From Aquificaceae bacterium (GTDB taxonomy: Bacteria > Aquificota > Aquificia > Aquificales > Aquificaceae), in contig JBBFKQ010000005.1 of NCBI GenBank assembly GCA_037481935.1, forward strand, positions 62,001-126,000: a stretch of DNA of 64,000 bases, in the 5' to 3' direction. Shown piece by piece: positions 18,350 through 26,764 of this stretch. The notes beneath the pieces were generated by a model that saw only the letters and a program-made list of their open reading frames with translations, was not told the DNA's origin and searched no databases. Position 1 is the stretch's first letter. Each line of letters opens with the position of its first letter. Both the position numbers and the translations under genes were made by a program.

Positions 18350-19190
18350 GCATAAGCTGTTCCCTGCTGAAGCGGTATACTCTCTTGCAGAACTTGCACA
18401 CCACCTCCGCGGGACCTTCACTGAGTATGTCTTCAAGCTCTTCTTCCTGCAATAGCATAAGACTTGAACGAGCAATCTCTTCACTGCATGGACAGTAATA
18501 CTCCACCTCTTTCAGACCTATTAGCCTAGGCTCCATGCCCATGAGTATATGGATTGCAATGTCTTCAGGTCTCTGGTCTGCCAGCCTGAGGCTTTTCAGA
18601 TTCTGTTCAAGAAGGGCTATGCTCTTTTCAGATACACCTGAAAGCACCTGCACAAGATAACCTGTAGCATATGCGAGGCCATCCTTCTGACTGAGAGCCA
18701 TATCCAGATAACTTCTTGTCTGCTCAGACTGCTCAAAGTAAAAGGAAAGGGCTTCCTGAAAGTCTCTTCCCACCACCGGCACTATGCTGGTATAGGGTGT
18801 TCCAAGCCTGAGCTCTTTCACCACGCTTAGAGTGCCAGAGTTCCAGCATTCCTGTGGCTGCCCTTCCAGAAAACCCCTCACCCTGCCCTTACCATCTGCC
18901 TCAGCCACCACCACACCACAATCGTTCTGCACCTTGAGAAGAACCTTCTGAGGAGTTGCATGCTTTACAAGGGATGTGAGAAGAAGTGCCGATAACAGGG
19001 AATGACCGAGGGTCTCAAGACTTTTACCTTCAAGAGCGTGAACTCTTCTTGCTGTCTCTACGGTTCTCGTTGCTCGCAGGGCATAGACCCGAATCAGCTC
19101 TTCCCTTGGCACTGCTATTACCATATAGTCCTTGTCCTGAAAGTAGTTTTCAAGGTCGCTTCTTGTCTGAAGGTCCAGTTCTCTGAACAT
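18345..19190 (-). CDS. hslO: Redox-regulated chaperone Hsp33
   Basis: 281-residue Hsp33, a holdase activated by oxidation and heat. The C-terminal redox switch is complete: YYCPCSEE and VCKFCKR give the CxC and CxxC zinc ligands. N-terminal core shows the family pattern ALLLTSLVK and RGFLEGQP. Cotranscription with upstream ychF is possible (15-base gap). Its stop lies in the rpsB -10 box. Confidence 0.95.
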   Translation of the reverse strand: MFRELDLQTRSDLENYFQDKDYMVIAVPREELIRVYALRATRTVETARRVHALEGKSLETLGHSLLSALLLTSLVKHATPQKVLLKVQNDCGVVVAEADGKGRVRGFLEGQPQECWNSGTLSVVKELRLGTPYTSIVPVVGRDFQEALSFYFEQSEQTRSYLDMALSQKDGLAYATGYLVQVLSGVSEKSIALLEQNLKSLRLADQRPEDIAIHILMGMEPRLIGLKEVEYYCPCSEEIARSSLMLLQEEELEDILSEGPAEVVCKFCKRVYRFSREQLML

Positions 19191-19205
19191 ACTTATAAAG
19201 ATAGC

Positions 19206-20312
19206 TCATACATTGAACCTGAAGTAGATGATATCTCCATCCTTAACTTCATACTCTTTGCCCTCAAGCCTCAAAAGTCCGAGCTCCTTTGCCCTTGATA
19301 TGGAGCCGGCTTTTACGTAGTCTTCATAGTTTATGACCTCTGCCGCAATAAAGCCTCTCTCAAAGTCCGAGTGTATTTTACCCGCAGCCTGTGGTGCTTT
19401 GGTTCCCATTCTTACTGTCCATGCTCTCGCTTCCTTCTCCCCAGCTGTGAAGAAGGTTATGAGGTTAAGAAGTCCATAGGCTGACCTTATGAGCCTGTTT
19501 AGCCCGGGCTCCTCAAGTCCGTAAGATCTGAGAAGTTCCTCCTTTTCTTCTCTTTCAAGACCTATTAACTCTTCTTCAAGCCTTGCACATATAAGGACTG
19601 CGGGGGAACCCTCTTCCTTTGCGTATTCAAAAACTCTCCCGCTGAGCTCATTGCCTTCTGGCAGGTCAGACTCACTTACGTTTGCCACATACATGAGCGG
19701 TTTCACCGTAAGGAGGAAAAGGCTCTTTTTTGCATACTCAAGCACTTCTGAGGGCAATTCCTTTATGCGTTTCCTCAGAGGTTCCATATTTTCAAGAACT
19801 GCCTTTATAGACTCCAGCATTTCCAGCTCCTCCCTTGCCTTCTTATCTCCGAGCCTTGCGAGCTTTTCCACCTTTTCCAGCCTCTTTTCTACCGTCTCTA
19901 TGTCTTTTGCTATTAGCTCAAGGTCTATTATCTGAGCATCTCTTATGGGGTCCACAGTGCCCTCCACATGGACCACATGGGGATTCTCAAAACATCTGAG
20001 CACCATGGCTATAGCATCTACTTCCCTTATATGGGCAAGAAACTGGTTACCGAGGCCCTCACCCTTGCTTGCGTTTCTCACAAGCCCCGCAATATCCACA
20101 AACTCTATAAAGGTAGGGGTGACCTTCCTCGACCTTTCAAGCTCCGCTATTGCGTATAGTCTTTTATCTGGAACCTCAACTGTCCCAAGGTTTGGCTCAA
20201 TGGTGCAGAAGGGATAGTTGGCGGCAGCTGCCTTTGCAGACTGTATGAGGGCGTTAAAGAGGGTAGACTTGCCCACGTTGGGCAGTCCCACTATTCCCAC
20301 GCTCAGAGCCAT
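19206..20312 (-). CDS. ychF: Redox-regulated/ribosome-binding GTPase-family ATPase YchF
   Basis: 368-residue Obg-related P-loop NTPase. VGLPNVGKST (8-17) is G1, DIAGLV is G3, a coiled-coil insert covers about 130-165, and the C-terminal TGS domain ends with DGDIIYFRFNV. YchF proteins hydrolyse ATP preferentially, bind ribosomes and are linked to oxidative stress. ATG 20312 has no Shine-Dalgarno site but TATAAT 9 bases upstream. Confidence 0.96.
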   Translation of the reverse strand: MALSVGIVGLPNVGKSTLFNALIQSAKAAAANYPFCTIEPNLGTVEVPDKRLYAIAELERSRKVTPTFIEFVDIAGLVRNASKGEGLGNQFLAHIREVDAIAMVLRCFENPHVVHVEGTVDPIRDAQIIDLELIAKDIETVEKRLEKVEKLARLGDKKAREELEMLESIKAVLENMEPLRKRIKELPSEVLEYAKKSLFLLTVKPLMYVANVSESDLPEGNELSGRVFEYAKEEGSPAVLICARLEEELIGLEREEKEELLRSYGLEEPGLNRLIRSAYGLLNLITFFTAGEKEARAWTVRMGTKAPQAAGKIHSDFERGFIAAEVINYEDYVKAGSISRAKELGLLRLEGKEYEVKDGDIIYFRFNV

Positions 20313-20321
20313 AAGCTATTA

Positions 20322-20327
20322 ATTATA
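20322..20327 (-). promoter_or_regulatory. ychF -10 box
   Basis: TATAAT on the minus strand, 9 bases before ATG 20312 and 11 bases beyond the pilC stop; no Shine-Dalgarno site. Confidence 0.5.
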
Positions 20328-20337
20328 ATCTAAGGGC

Positions 20338-21570
20338 TTACTTTATCAACTCACCGAGCTTGAATATGGGCATGTAAAGGGCTATGAGGATGGCACCCAC
20401 TATCCCGCCTATAAAGACTATGAGCATGGGCTCTATGAGCTTAATCATACCTTCCACCGCCTTGTCAAACTCATCCTCATAAAACCTTGCTATTGTGTCC
20501 AGCATCTCATCCAGTCTTCCCGTATCCTCACCCACCCTTACCATGGCTATTATCAGCCTTGGAAACATTCCCGTCTTTTCAAGGGCCTTATGCATGGGCT
20601 CACCCTCTATGACCCCCTTCTTTGCAGACTCAAGGGCTTCTCTTATTATAACGTTCCCGGTTACCTGACCAGCTATTTCAAAGGCCCTTTCGAGCACCAC
20701 ACCGCTGGAAAAAAGGGCTGCCATGGTTCTTGCAAACTTTGCCATGGTGCTCTTCATTACAAGGTCACCCATTTTTGGAGCTCTGAGCATAAAGGAGTGC
20801 ACCGACTTTCTGAACTGATAGCTATTGTTCATCAAGAACCTGAAGAGCAGAGAAAAACCTACCACAAAGGCAAGTATGAAAAGGAGGTTTGACCTTAAAG
20901 CGTTGGATGCAGCTATGAGCATCTGAGTTGGGGCCGGTAGTTCTCCGCCAAGGGATGCGTATATTTCCCCGAAGGTGGGAACCAGAAAGTAAAGTATGCC
21001 TGTAACTATGGCAGTGGCTATTATGACCACAAAGGTGGGATAAAAGGCAGCGCTCTTTATCTTGCTTTTTATCATCGCCATTTTTTCGTAGTAATCGGCA
21101 GCCCTTATCAGGGCAACATCAAGATTACCGGTTTCTTCTCCCACCCTGACAAGATTAACTATGAATTTGGGGAAAACAGCTGGAAACTCCGCCATGGAGC
21201 TGGATATGGGCCTTCCCTCGCTTACCATGGTAGCTACCCTTTTACTGGCATCCGCAAGCCTTTTGCTGGGTAGCTGTTCCCCAAGTATGTTGAGGGCATC
21301 TATTATATTCAGTCCTGCATTTATCATAGTTCCCAGCTGCCTGCAGAATATGGACAGGTCTCTGTCGCTAACTTTACCGCCTGTCAGGGCTGTAAGCGTG
21401 GGCGGCTTCTTCTCCTTCTCTTCCTCTCCCCTTTCAAGTTTTACTATCTCTATAACACTCAAACCCCTCTGTTGCAGGTCTGCTATTAAAGTTTCCTGAG
21501 TTGGATAGTTTACCTCGCTTTCCACAAAAGACCCTGTTTCGTCAAAAGCTCTGTACTTGAACCTTGGCAT
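20338..21570 (-). CDS. pilC: Type IV pilus inner-membrane platform protein PilC/GspF
   Basis: 410-residue platform protein that couples pilus motor ATPases to assembly. Two T2SSF domains are visible: first about 70-195 (FCRQLGTMINAGLNIIDAL, then VRVGEETGNLDVAL), second about 275-400 (FARTMAALFSSGVVLERAF, VRVGEDTGRLDEML), each ending in a membrane helix. Directly follows pilT (2-base gap), so retraction motor and platform are coexpressed; pilB and pilin genes are elsewhere. Confidence 0.95.
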   Translation of the reverse strand: MPRFKYRAFDETGSFVESEVNYPTQETLIADLQQRGLSVIEIVKLERGEEEKEKKPPTLTALTGGKVSDRDLSIFCRQLGTMINAGLNIIDALNILGEQLPSKRLADASKRVATMVSEGRPISSSMAEFPAVFPKFIVNLVRVGEETGNLDVALIRAADYYEKMAMIKSKIKSAAFYPTFVVIIATAIVTGILYFLVPTFGEIYASLGGELPAPTQMLIAASNALRSNLLFILAFVVGFSLLFRFLMNNSYQFRKSVHSFMLRAPKMGDLVMKSTMAKFARTMAALFSSGVVLERAFEIAGQVTGNVIIREALESAKKGVIEGEPMHKALEKTGMFPRLIIAMVRVGEDTGRLDEMLDTIARFYEDEFDKAVEGMIKLIEPMLIVFIGGIVGAILIALYMPIFKLGELIK

Positions 21571-21572
21571 GT

Positions 21573-22676
21573 TCAGCCTCCTCTCTCAATCATTCTCTCC
21601 AGTTCTTTTATATCTGGTGAATACTTGTAAGCCTCTTCGAGAGATATAAGTCCTGCCTTGTAATGACCATACAGGGACTGGTTCATGGTCTGCATGCCTG
21701 TCTGAGCCTGACCGCTCTGCATGATGGCATAAATCTGTTGAAGCTTGTTCTCCCTTATAAGGTTTCTTATGGCAGTGTTTGGTATCATAAGCTCGTAGGC
21801 AAGGACCCTTCCACCACCAATCTTTGGTAGAAGCCTCTGTGATATGACTCCCTGAAGCACGAAGGAGAGCTGCACCCTCACCTGCTCCTGCTGTTCCGGA
21901 GGAAAAACGTCTATTATCCTCGTTATGGTGGATATGGCCGTATTGGTATGGAGGGTTCCGAAAACAAGGTGACCAGTTTCAGCAGCTCTCAGAGCAATCT
22001 CTATGGTCTCAAGGTCCCTCATCTCACCAACCAGTATGACATCTGGGTCCTCCCTCAGGGCTGCCCTCAGGGCCTCTGCAAAATTATGAACATCTTCACC
22101 TATTTCCCGCTGGTTTACTATACTCTTTCTGTGCTGGAACACATATTCTACCGGGTCTTCAATGGTTATTATATGGTAGGGAAAGGTCTCGTTTATATAG
22201 TTTATAAGTGATGCCAGTGTGGTAGTCTTTCCTGAACCTGTGGGTCCGGTGACAAGTATAAGACCCATGCTCTTGTGGCACAGGTCAAGGACCTTCTCCG
22301 TAAGACCTATCTCCTTTAGACTCATTATCTTGTATGGTAGTCTCCTAAAGGCGGCTGCAATTGCACCCCTCTGAAAAAAAACGTTTGCTCTGAAACGCCC
22401 AATATCCTTGACGCCAAAGGAGAAATCCACCTGTCCTTTCTCTTCAAGGGTTTTCCTGTGCCTTTCAGACATGACAGAGTAGGCAACTCTCTGAGTCATT
22501 TCTGGGGTTAATACGGGGTATTCAATAAGCTGTGTTATCCTTCCATCAACCCGCAGCACAGGTCTTGCTCCTGCTGTTATATGGATGTCTGAAGCGTTAA
22601 CCTGGACAGCCTTTTGAAGTATATCCGCAAGCCTAACATCTGCGGGTGATACGGCGATCTTTTCAGTAGGTGTCAT
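21573..22676 (-). CDS. pilT: Type IV pilus retraction ATPase PilT
   Basis: Hexameric ATPase that depolymerises type IV pili for twitching motility and DNA uptake. In 367 residues: Walker A GPTGSGKTT (about 143-151), Asp box ITIEDPVEYVF, Walker B DVILVGEMRD, His box TGHLVFGTLHTN, and the PilT-specific AIRNLIRENK near 303-312. ATG 22676 has AAAGGAGGG upstream. Divergent from purC; a TATAAT for purC lies in the 27-base gap. Confidence 0.96.
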   Translation of the reverse strand: MTPTEKIAVSPADVRLADILQKAVQVNASDIHITAGARPVLRVDGRITQLIEYPVLTPEMTQRVAYSVMSERHRKTLEEKGQVDFSFGVKDIGRFRANVFFQRGAIAAAFRRLPYKIMSLKEIGLTEKVLDLCHKSMGLILVTGPTGSGKTTTLASLINYINETFPYHIITIEDPVEYVFQHRKSIVNQREIGEDVHNFAEALRAALREDPDVILVGEMRDLETIEIALRAAETGHLVFGTLHTNTAISTITRIIDVFPPEQQEQVRVQLSFVLQGVISQRLLPKIGGGRVLAYELMIPNTAIRNLIRENKLQQIYAIMQSGQAQTGMQTMNQSLYGHYKAGLISLEEAYKYSPDIKELERMIERGG

Positions 22677-22690
22677 TTTATCCCTCCTTT

Positions 22691-22696
22691 TATAAT
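22691..22696 (+). promoter_or_regulatory. purC -10 box
   Basis: TATAAT ends 7 bases before the purC ATG at 22704; no Shine-Dalgarno site on this strand. The same bases form the spacer behind the pilT ribosome binding site on the other strand. Confidence 0.5.
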
Positions 22697-22703
22697 TAAT
22701 TAT

Positions 22704-23402
22704 ATGAAACTTCTCTATGAAGGCAAGGCAAAGAAAGTCTATGAGCTTGAGGGGGAGAAATGCCTTATATACTTCAAGGACACAGCCACAGCCTTTGACG
22801 CCACCAAGAGGGCTGAGGTTGAGGGAAAAGGTGTGCTCAACAATGCCATATCAAGTCTTATCTTCAAACTCCTTGAAGAAAAAGGCATAAGAACGCACTT
22901 TATAGAGCGTGTTTCTGAGAGGGAAATGCTTGTCTGGAGAGCCAGGAGGTTTGACCTGGAGGTGGTTGTAAGAAACATAACCGCAGGGAGTATATGCAAA
23001 AGACTCGGACTTAAAGAAGGAGAGAGGTTAAAAAGACCAATCGTTGAGCTCTTCTATAAGAATGACCAGCTACACGACCCTCTCATATGTTTTGAACATG
23101 TTCTTCTTCTTGGTATAACAAACAGAAGCACCTTAAGACAGATAACAGCAACTGCTCTTAAAGTGAACAGGATACTGAAGAGCTTCTTCAGGTCCCATGG
23201 GCTTTTGCTGGTAGACTTTAAGCTGGAGTTTGGCCTTCTTCCAGATAACACCCTTGCAGTGATAGATGAGATATCACCTGATACCTGCAGGCTCTGGGAT
23301 GCCAGAACAGGGGAGAAGCTGGACAAGGACAGGTTCAGGTTTGACCTTGGCGACCTGCTGGAAGGCTATAGAAAGGTTCTCGAGAAGGTTCAGGGCGGGT
23401 AA
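22704..23402 (+). CDS. purC: Phosphoribosylaminoimidazole-succinocarboxamide synthase (SAICAR synthetase)
   Basis: ATP-dependent ligation of aspartate to CAIR in purine synthesis. The 232 residues begin LLYEGKAKKVYE and contain KDTATAFDATKRAEVEGKG, VVVRNITAGSICKRLG and VIDEISPDTCRLWD, all family hallmarks. Starts without a Shine-Dalgarno site 7 bases after TATAAT. Its 3' end overlaps the convergent C39 protease gene by 13 bases. purN lies 0.9 kb on. Confidence 0.97.
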   Translation: MKLLYEGKAKKVYELEGEKCLIYFKDTATAFDATKRAEVEGKGVLNNAISSLIFKLLEEKGIRTHFIERVSEREMLVWRARRFDLEVVVRNITAGSICKRLGLKEGERLKRPIVELFYKNDQLHDPLICFEHVLLLGITNRSTLRQITATALKVNRILKSFFRSHGLLLVDFKLEFGLLPDNTLAVIDEISPDTCRLWDARTGEKLDKDRFRFDLGDLLEGYRKVLEKVQGG

Positions 23403-23869
23403 AGTATGAGAACAACCCTTCCCATCTTCGACCATACTCTGTCCAGTTCCTTTGCACTGATGGGCTTGCTGGCTTCATAGCCCGTGTGAACGAAGAATGT
23501 TTCATCTTTGTATCCCACAACCACCATGTAGTGGGGCAAGCTGACCCACAGTTTTCCCAGGTCCACAAGCACTATGGGAGGGATTCCCTCCTTCAGATAG
23601 TCCCTGAGCTCCTGTAGATTTGATACTTTTAATGAGGTCTTGAAGCCCCTTTCTCTGGCATATTTTTCAAGGTCTGTGATGAGAGCGCCCTTTAGCTTTG
23701 GGTCATATACCCTTTGCCCAATCTCTTCCTGAGACACCTCTACACCATAATATGCAAGGACAGAACTCAGAGAAGCAGGACCGCAAAACTGGTCCCGCTG
23801 CTTAACAAAGGGAACATCCAGATTCTTGGAGAATAAAAAAAGGGGAAAAAGAAGGAGGAGCAGGAACAT
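23390..23869 (-). CDS. Exported C39-type cysteine peptidase (PA2778-like)
   Basis: 159-residue protein with a short signal peptide (about 1-14) and a C39-like papain fold: catalytic Cys29 in QRDQFCGPASLSSVL with Gln27 as oxyanion residue, His113 in LPHYMVVVGY, followed by FFVHTGYE. It directly follows a PA2779-like gene (3-base gap); the two families are known neighbours in Pseudomonas (PA2778/PA2779). PA2778-type proteins also have TPR tails; this one lacks them. Substrate unknown. Confidence 0.75.
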   Translation of the reverse strand: MFLLLLLFPLFLFSKNLDVPFVKQRDQFCGPASLSSVLAYYGVEVSQEEIGQRVYDPKLKGALITDLEKYARERGFKTSLKVSNLQELRDYLKEGIPPIVLVDLGKLWVSLPHYMVVVGYKDETFFVHTGYEASKPISAKELDRVWSKMGRVVLILYPP

Positions 23870-23872
23870 TCC

Positions 23873-24265
23873 TCACCTTATGATTATCTCCTTGTTGAGG
23901 AGTTTGAGGAGTATGACGATAAGAATTGCCACTATGAGTATACCTATGGCAAGACCAACTCCATCACCACCAGCTAAAACTCTATCAGAAGCCTTTGCCA
24001 GCATGTGTATCTGCTCGTCGCTCATTTCTGAAAGCTTTTTTTCCACCTCTTCCTTTGTTAGGCCGTATGCCCTCAGTTTTTCCTGAAGCTGTTTGCTTTC
24101 CAGAACCTTCTGTATTTTCGCCATTTCCTCTTCCCTGCTCAGGTTGACAGCCTCAGAGGCAGGTTTGGAGCCCACGAGCCCGGCCACTGCAGGAGCCGCG
24201 TTGAAGGCAAAAAACCATCCAGCTGCTCCAAGCACGAGCACAGGTTTTCTTAAAAATCCCAGCAT
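23873..24265 (-). CDS. PA2779-like small membrane protein
   Basis: 130-residue protein: N-terminal signal/membrane segment with AAPAVAG, a conserved middle helix pair (KIQKVLESKQLQEKLRAYGLTKEEVEKKLSEMSDEQIHMLA) and a C-terminal membrane segment (about 100-123) with a GDGVGLAIGILIVAILIVILL run. This is the PA2779 (DUF6627-like) architecture. Function unknown; paired with the C39 peptidase, which may process or act next to it. ATG preceded by AGGAGGTGG. Confidence 0.72.
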   Translation of the reverse strand: MLGFLRKPVLVLGAAGWFFAFNAAPAVAGLVGSKPASEAVNLSREEEMAKIQKVLESKQLQEKLRAYGLTKEEVEKKLSEMSDEQIHMLAKASDRVLAGGDGVGLAIGILIVAILIVILLKLLNKEIIIR

Positions 24266-24299
24266 CTTTCCACCTCCTTGTCAGTTTTCTCTAATTATA

Positions 24300-24947
24300 T
24301 CAGAAGTGCTCAAGCTCAGGATTAAAGGGGAGTGTTCCGTATTTTGCCCCTTCTACTACCACCTTCCTCCCTTCAACCCTTACCCTTCCCTCTGAAATCC
24401 ACCTTATTACCTGCGGGAGTATTCTGTGCTCGTGGGCAAGTATCCTTTCAGAAAGACTATCTTCCGTGTCTTCTGGAAGCACTGGCACGCATGCCTGTGC
24501 TATAACTGGACCATTATCCAGCTCCTCTGTTACAAAATGAACGCTGCATCCGCTTATCTTTGCTCCGTATTCCAGAGCCTGCCTCTGGGCATGCATTCCC
24601 TGAAAGGCTGGTATTAAAGAAGGATGTATGTTAATCACCCTCATTGGGAAGTGTCTGAGGAAAAGGGGGGAAAGCACACGCATAAAACCGGCAAGAACTA
24701 TAAGCTCAACTCCGGCCTTCTTCATGGCTTCTACAAGAGCCCTCTCAAAATCCTCCTTGCTATCAAAATCCCTTCTCTTGGTAACTCTGTATGGAATTCC
24801 ATGCCTTACACATCTGTCTATTGCCTGAGCACCCTCTCTGTCACATATGACAAGAGCTATCCTGTCTTTGAGCCTCCCCGCCTCAATGGAGTCTATGATT
24901 GCCTGAAGGTTTGAACCACGCCCCGATACAAGAACTCCTAAATTCAT
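24300..24947 (-). CDS. purN: Phosphoribosylglycinamide formyltransferase (PurN)
   Basis: Transfers formyl from 10-formyl-THF to GAR in purine synthesis. Internal ATG 24947 gives the canonical start [17 protein letters not shown]; earlier in-frame ATG 24977 would add a 10-residue tail. Conserved LAGFMRVL, the catalytic loop with [11 protein letters not shown] and [18 protein letters not shown] are present, 215 residues. TATGAT lies 3 bases upstream of ATG, without Shine-Dalgarno site. Confidence 0.95.
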   Translation of the reverse strand: MNLGVLVSGRGSNLQAIIDSIEAGRLKDRIALVICDREGAQAIDRCVRHGIPYRVTKRRDFDSKEDFERALVEAMKKAGVELIVLAGFMRVLSPLFLRHFPMRVINIHPSLIPAFQGMHAQRQALEYGAKISGCSVHFVTEELDNGPVIAQACVPVLPEDTEDSLSERILAHEHRILPQVIRWISEGRVRVEGRKVVVEGAKYGTLPFNPELEHF

Positions 24948-24993
24948 GTTATCATATTCTACTTCAAAGCAAGCCATAGAAGGAGGTTATAGA

Positions 24994-25596
24994 ATGAACG
25001 TGGAGTTTATAGGTAAGGGTATTGAGTGGACTGACTCAATGAAGGCCTTTGTAGAGGGTAAAGTTGAAAGGTTCAACAGGTTTTTAAAGGAAGCTGAGGA
25101 GGACCAGGTAGAGATTGTTGTGACCCTTTCTACCTCAAGAGCAAAACAGAAGGACTTTGCAGGTGAGAGTAGGCCAACCCTTTACAGGGTTGACATGGAC
25201 ATATACCTGAAGACCTGGGGTGGCGGAGCTCTGCACGCCTGGGATGAGGACATTGACCCCTTTTCAGCCCTTGACAGGGTGATGGATGAGATAGAGAGAC
25301 AGCTTATAAAGCTAAAGCAGAGAAGACATGAACTCAGACGCAGGGGTCACAAGATAAAGGAAGAGCTAATAATGGAAGAGATAAGACCCCATGAAGAGAG
25401 AGAAAGACCTCCTATTGTTGAAGAAGAGCTGGTAATAGAAAAACCCATGAGTGTGGAAGATGCGGTCTTTGAACTCCAGGGTTCTGGCATTTATTTCCTA
25501 CCCTTTCTAGATATAGAAACGGGCACCCTGAGAATAGTTTACAGAAAAAGAGGTGGGAATTACGGAGTTATAAATACTAAATGCAGGGGGTTATAG
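24994..25596 (+). CDS. hpf: Ribosome hibernation promoting factor, long form
   Basis: 200-residue long-type HPF that dimerises idle 70S ribosomes into 100S. N-terminal S30AE/YfiA domain (about 1-100, MNVEFIGKGIEWTDSMKAFVEGKVERF), linker, and C-terminal dimerisation domain (about 140-195, MSVEDAVFELQGSGIYFLPFLDIETG). ATG 24994 follows AGAAGGAGGTT, a good ribosome binding site; upstream in-frame ATG 24946 overlaps the divergent purN start and is rejected. Confidence 0.95.
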   Translation: MNVEFIGKGIEWTDSMKAFVEGKVERFNRFLKEAEEDQVEIVVTLSTSRAKQKDFAGESRPTLYRVDMDIYLKTWGGGALHAWDEDIDPFSALDRVMDEIERQLIKLKQRRHELRRRGHKIKEELIMEEIRPHEERERPPIVEEELVIEKPMSVEDAVFELQGSGIYFLPFLDIETGTLRIVYRKRGGNYGVINTKCRGL

Positions 25597-25616
25597 AGGG
25601 GTAGCCCCTCAGGGGC
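25596..25616. terminator. Hairpins between convergent hpf and lipoprotein genes
   Basis: GAGGGG-TAG-CCCCTC (25596-25610) and the overlapping GCCCC-TCA-GGGGC (25604-25616) are perfect stems and include both stop codons. There is no T-run, so a bidirectional terminator or convergent-transcript pause site is only a suggestion. Confidence 0.35.
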
Positions 25617-26007
25617 ATACTTCCCTCTCTTCAACCTTTACCACCTTACCATCCTGATAGTAGGTGGTCTTTACAATCCTGCAGTTACCTTTTGAAGCTA
25701 CAGGCTCGGCGTATACTCTCTCTCTTCCATCCTCTGACTTATACTCCACTGGCCTGTTCTGCATGGCAGCCTCCCTTGAAGCCCTTGCCGCTATCTCCGT
25801 AATAGTTCCACCAATGACTGCACCCAGAGCACCACCTATCACAGCTCCACGCCACCTGTTGTTCCTGTCTATGAGGGCACCAGCTATGGCACCACCCACT
25901 GCTCCAACAGTTGCCCCCTCATAGGTTCTCTGCGTGGTCACCTGACCGCAGGAAAAAAGAAAGCCTGCGGAGAAGACAGTCAATAGAAACAGTGCCTTCT
26001 TTTTCAT
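25609..26007 (-). CDS. Glycine-zipper outer-membrane lipoprotein
   Basis: 132 residues with a lipoprotein signal ending in the lipobox FLFSC (Cys20). Residues about 30-75 form a glycine zipper (GATVGAVGGAIAGALID, then GAVIGGALGAVIGGTI) with 4-residue Gly spacing like Slp/YMGG and Rickettsia 17-kDa antigen proteins. The C-terminal part is charged. Likely anchored in the outer membrane; role unknown. AAAGGAGGTGAT precedes ATG 26007. Confidence 0.8.
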   Translation of the reverse strand: MKKKALFLLTVFSAGFLFSCGQVTTQRTYEGATVGAVGGAIAGALIDRNNRWRGAVIGGALGAVIGGTITEIAARASREAAMQNRPVEYKSEDGRERVYAEPVASKGNCRIVKTTYYQDGKVVKVEEREVCP

Positions 26008-26011
26008 TTTA

Positions 26012-26764
26012 TCACCTCCTTTCTTTACTTAATAATATACTCTCTTCCATTAAAACTTCCTTAAAAATGCTGATGGACTGCCATCCCCTCCGGTCAAGGT
26101 CATAATCAAGGCAGAGGGTGAAGTAATCCCTCAATTCCTCATGGTCATAACCTTTAACCTTAATCCTGCCCTGCTCAAGGTCATGGTAGAACTCTTCTCT
26201 TGACCTCCTACATTGTTCTTCTATAAAGCTGTCCAGCCAGACAGGGGCATCCTTTCTGACAAGGAAAAGAGCAAAGACAAAGGGAAGACCATGTAGCCGG
26301 AACCACTCTTCACCGAGGTCATAGACATAAGGCCACTTGCCGGATAACTTTTCCCTTATAGCCTCATCTCCTATGAGCATCAGAGCTTCGGCCCTGTGCC
26401 TTTCTTCCACAAGTTCTGGTTCATTCTGATAAACTTTTCTCACAAGGTAAAGGGCCAGCACTCTGGATGTCATGGATGCAGGCGTAAGATAGAGGCTTTT
26501 TATAAGTTCAATGGGCTCTCTTGAAAAGATAAGAACAGAACAGGCTCTTTTCTTGGAGGATATGGATACACCCGGCACTACCCTGTATTCCTCCGGGTGT
26601 AGTAAGAATTCAACGGAAGAGACTATTCCCGCCTGTATCTTATTTTCTCTGAGCCTTTTAACCAGGTCTGAGGGGTGTCCTTCAAGAAGACCAACTCTGG
26701 AGGTATCCCAGCGGTAAAACAGGGGGAGTGTATTCAGATAGCCCACTTTGCCAATCCTCAGCAT
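26012..26764 (-). CDS. mqnA: Chorismate dehydratase MqnA (futalosine menaquinone pathway)
   Basis: Dehydrates chorismate to 3-enolpyruvylbenzoate, first step of the futalosine route to menaquinone. The 250-residue protein has the periplasmic-binding-like fold of MqnA/MqnD with the MqnA start IGKVGYLNTLPLFYR (4-18), AGIVSSVEFL (48-57) and SRVLALYLVRKVY. Aquificales use demethylmenathioquinone/menaquinone-type electron carriers, consistent. Start overlaps the trpD stop by one base (TAATG). Confidence 0.9.
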   Translation of the reverse strand: MLRIGKVGYLNTLPLFYRWDTSRVGLLEGHPSDLVKRLRENKIQAGIVSSVEFLLHPEEYRVVPGVSISSKKRACSVLIFSREPIELIKSLYLTPASMTSRVLALYLVRKVYQNEPELVEERHRAEALMLIGDEAIREKLSGKWPYVYDLGEEWFRLHGLPFVFALFLVRKDAPVWLDSFIEEQCRRSREEFYHDLEQGRIKVKGYDHEELRDYFTLCLDYDLDRRGWQSISIFKEVLMEESILLSKERR

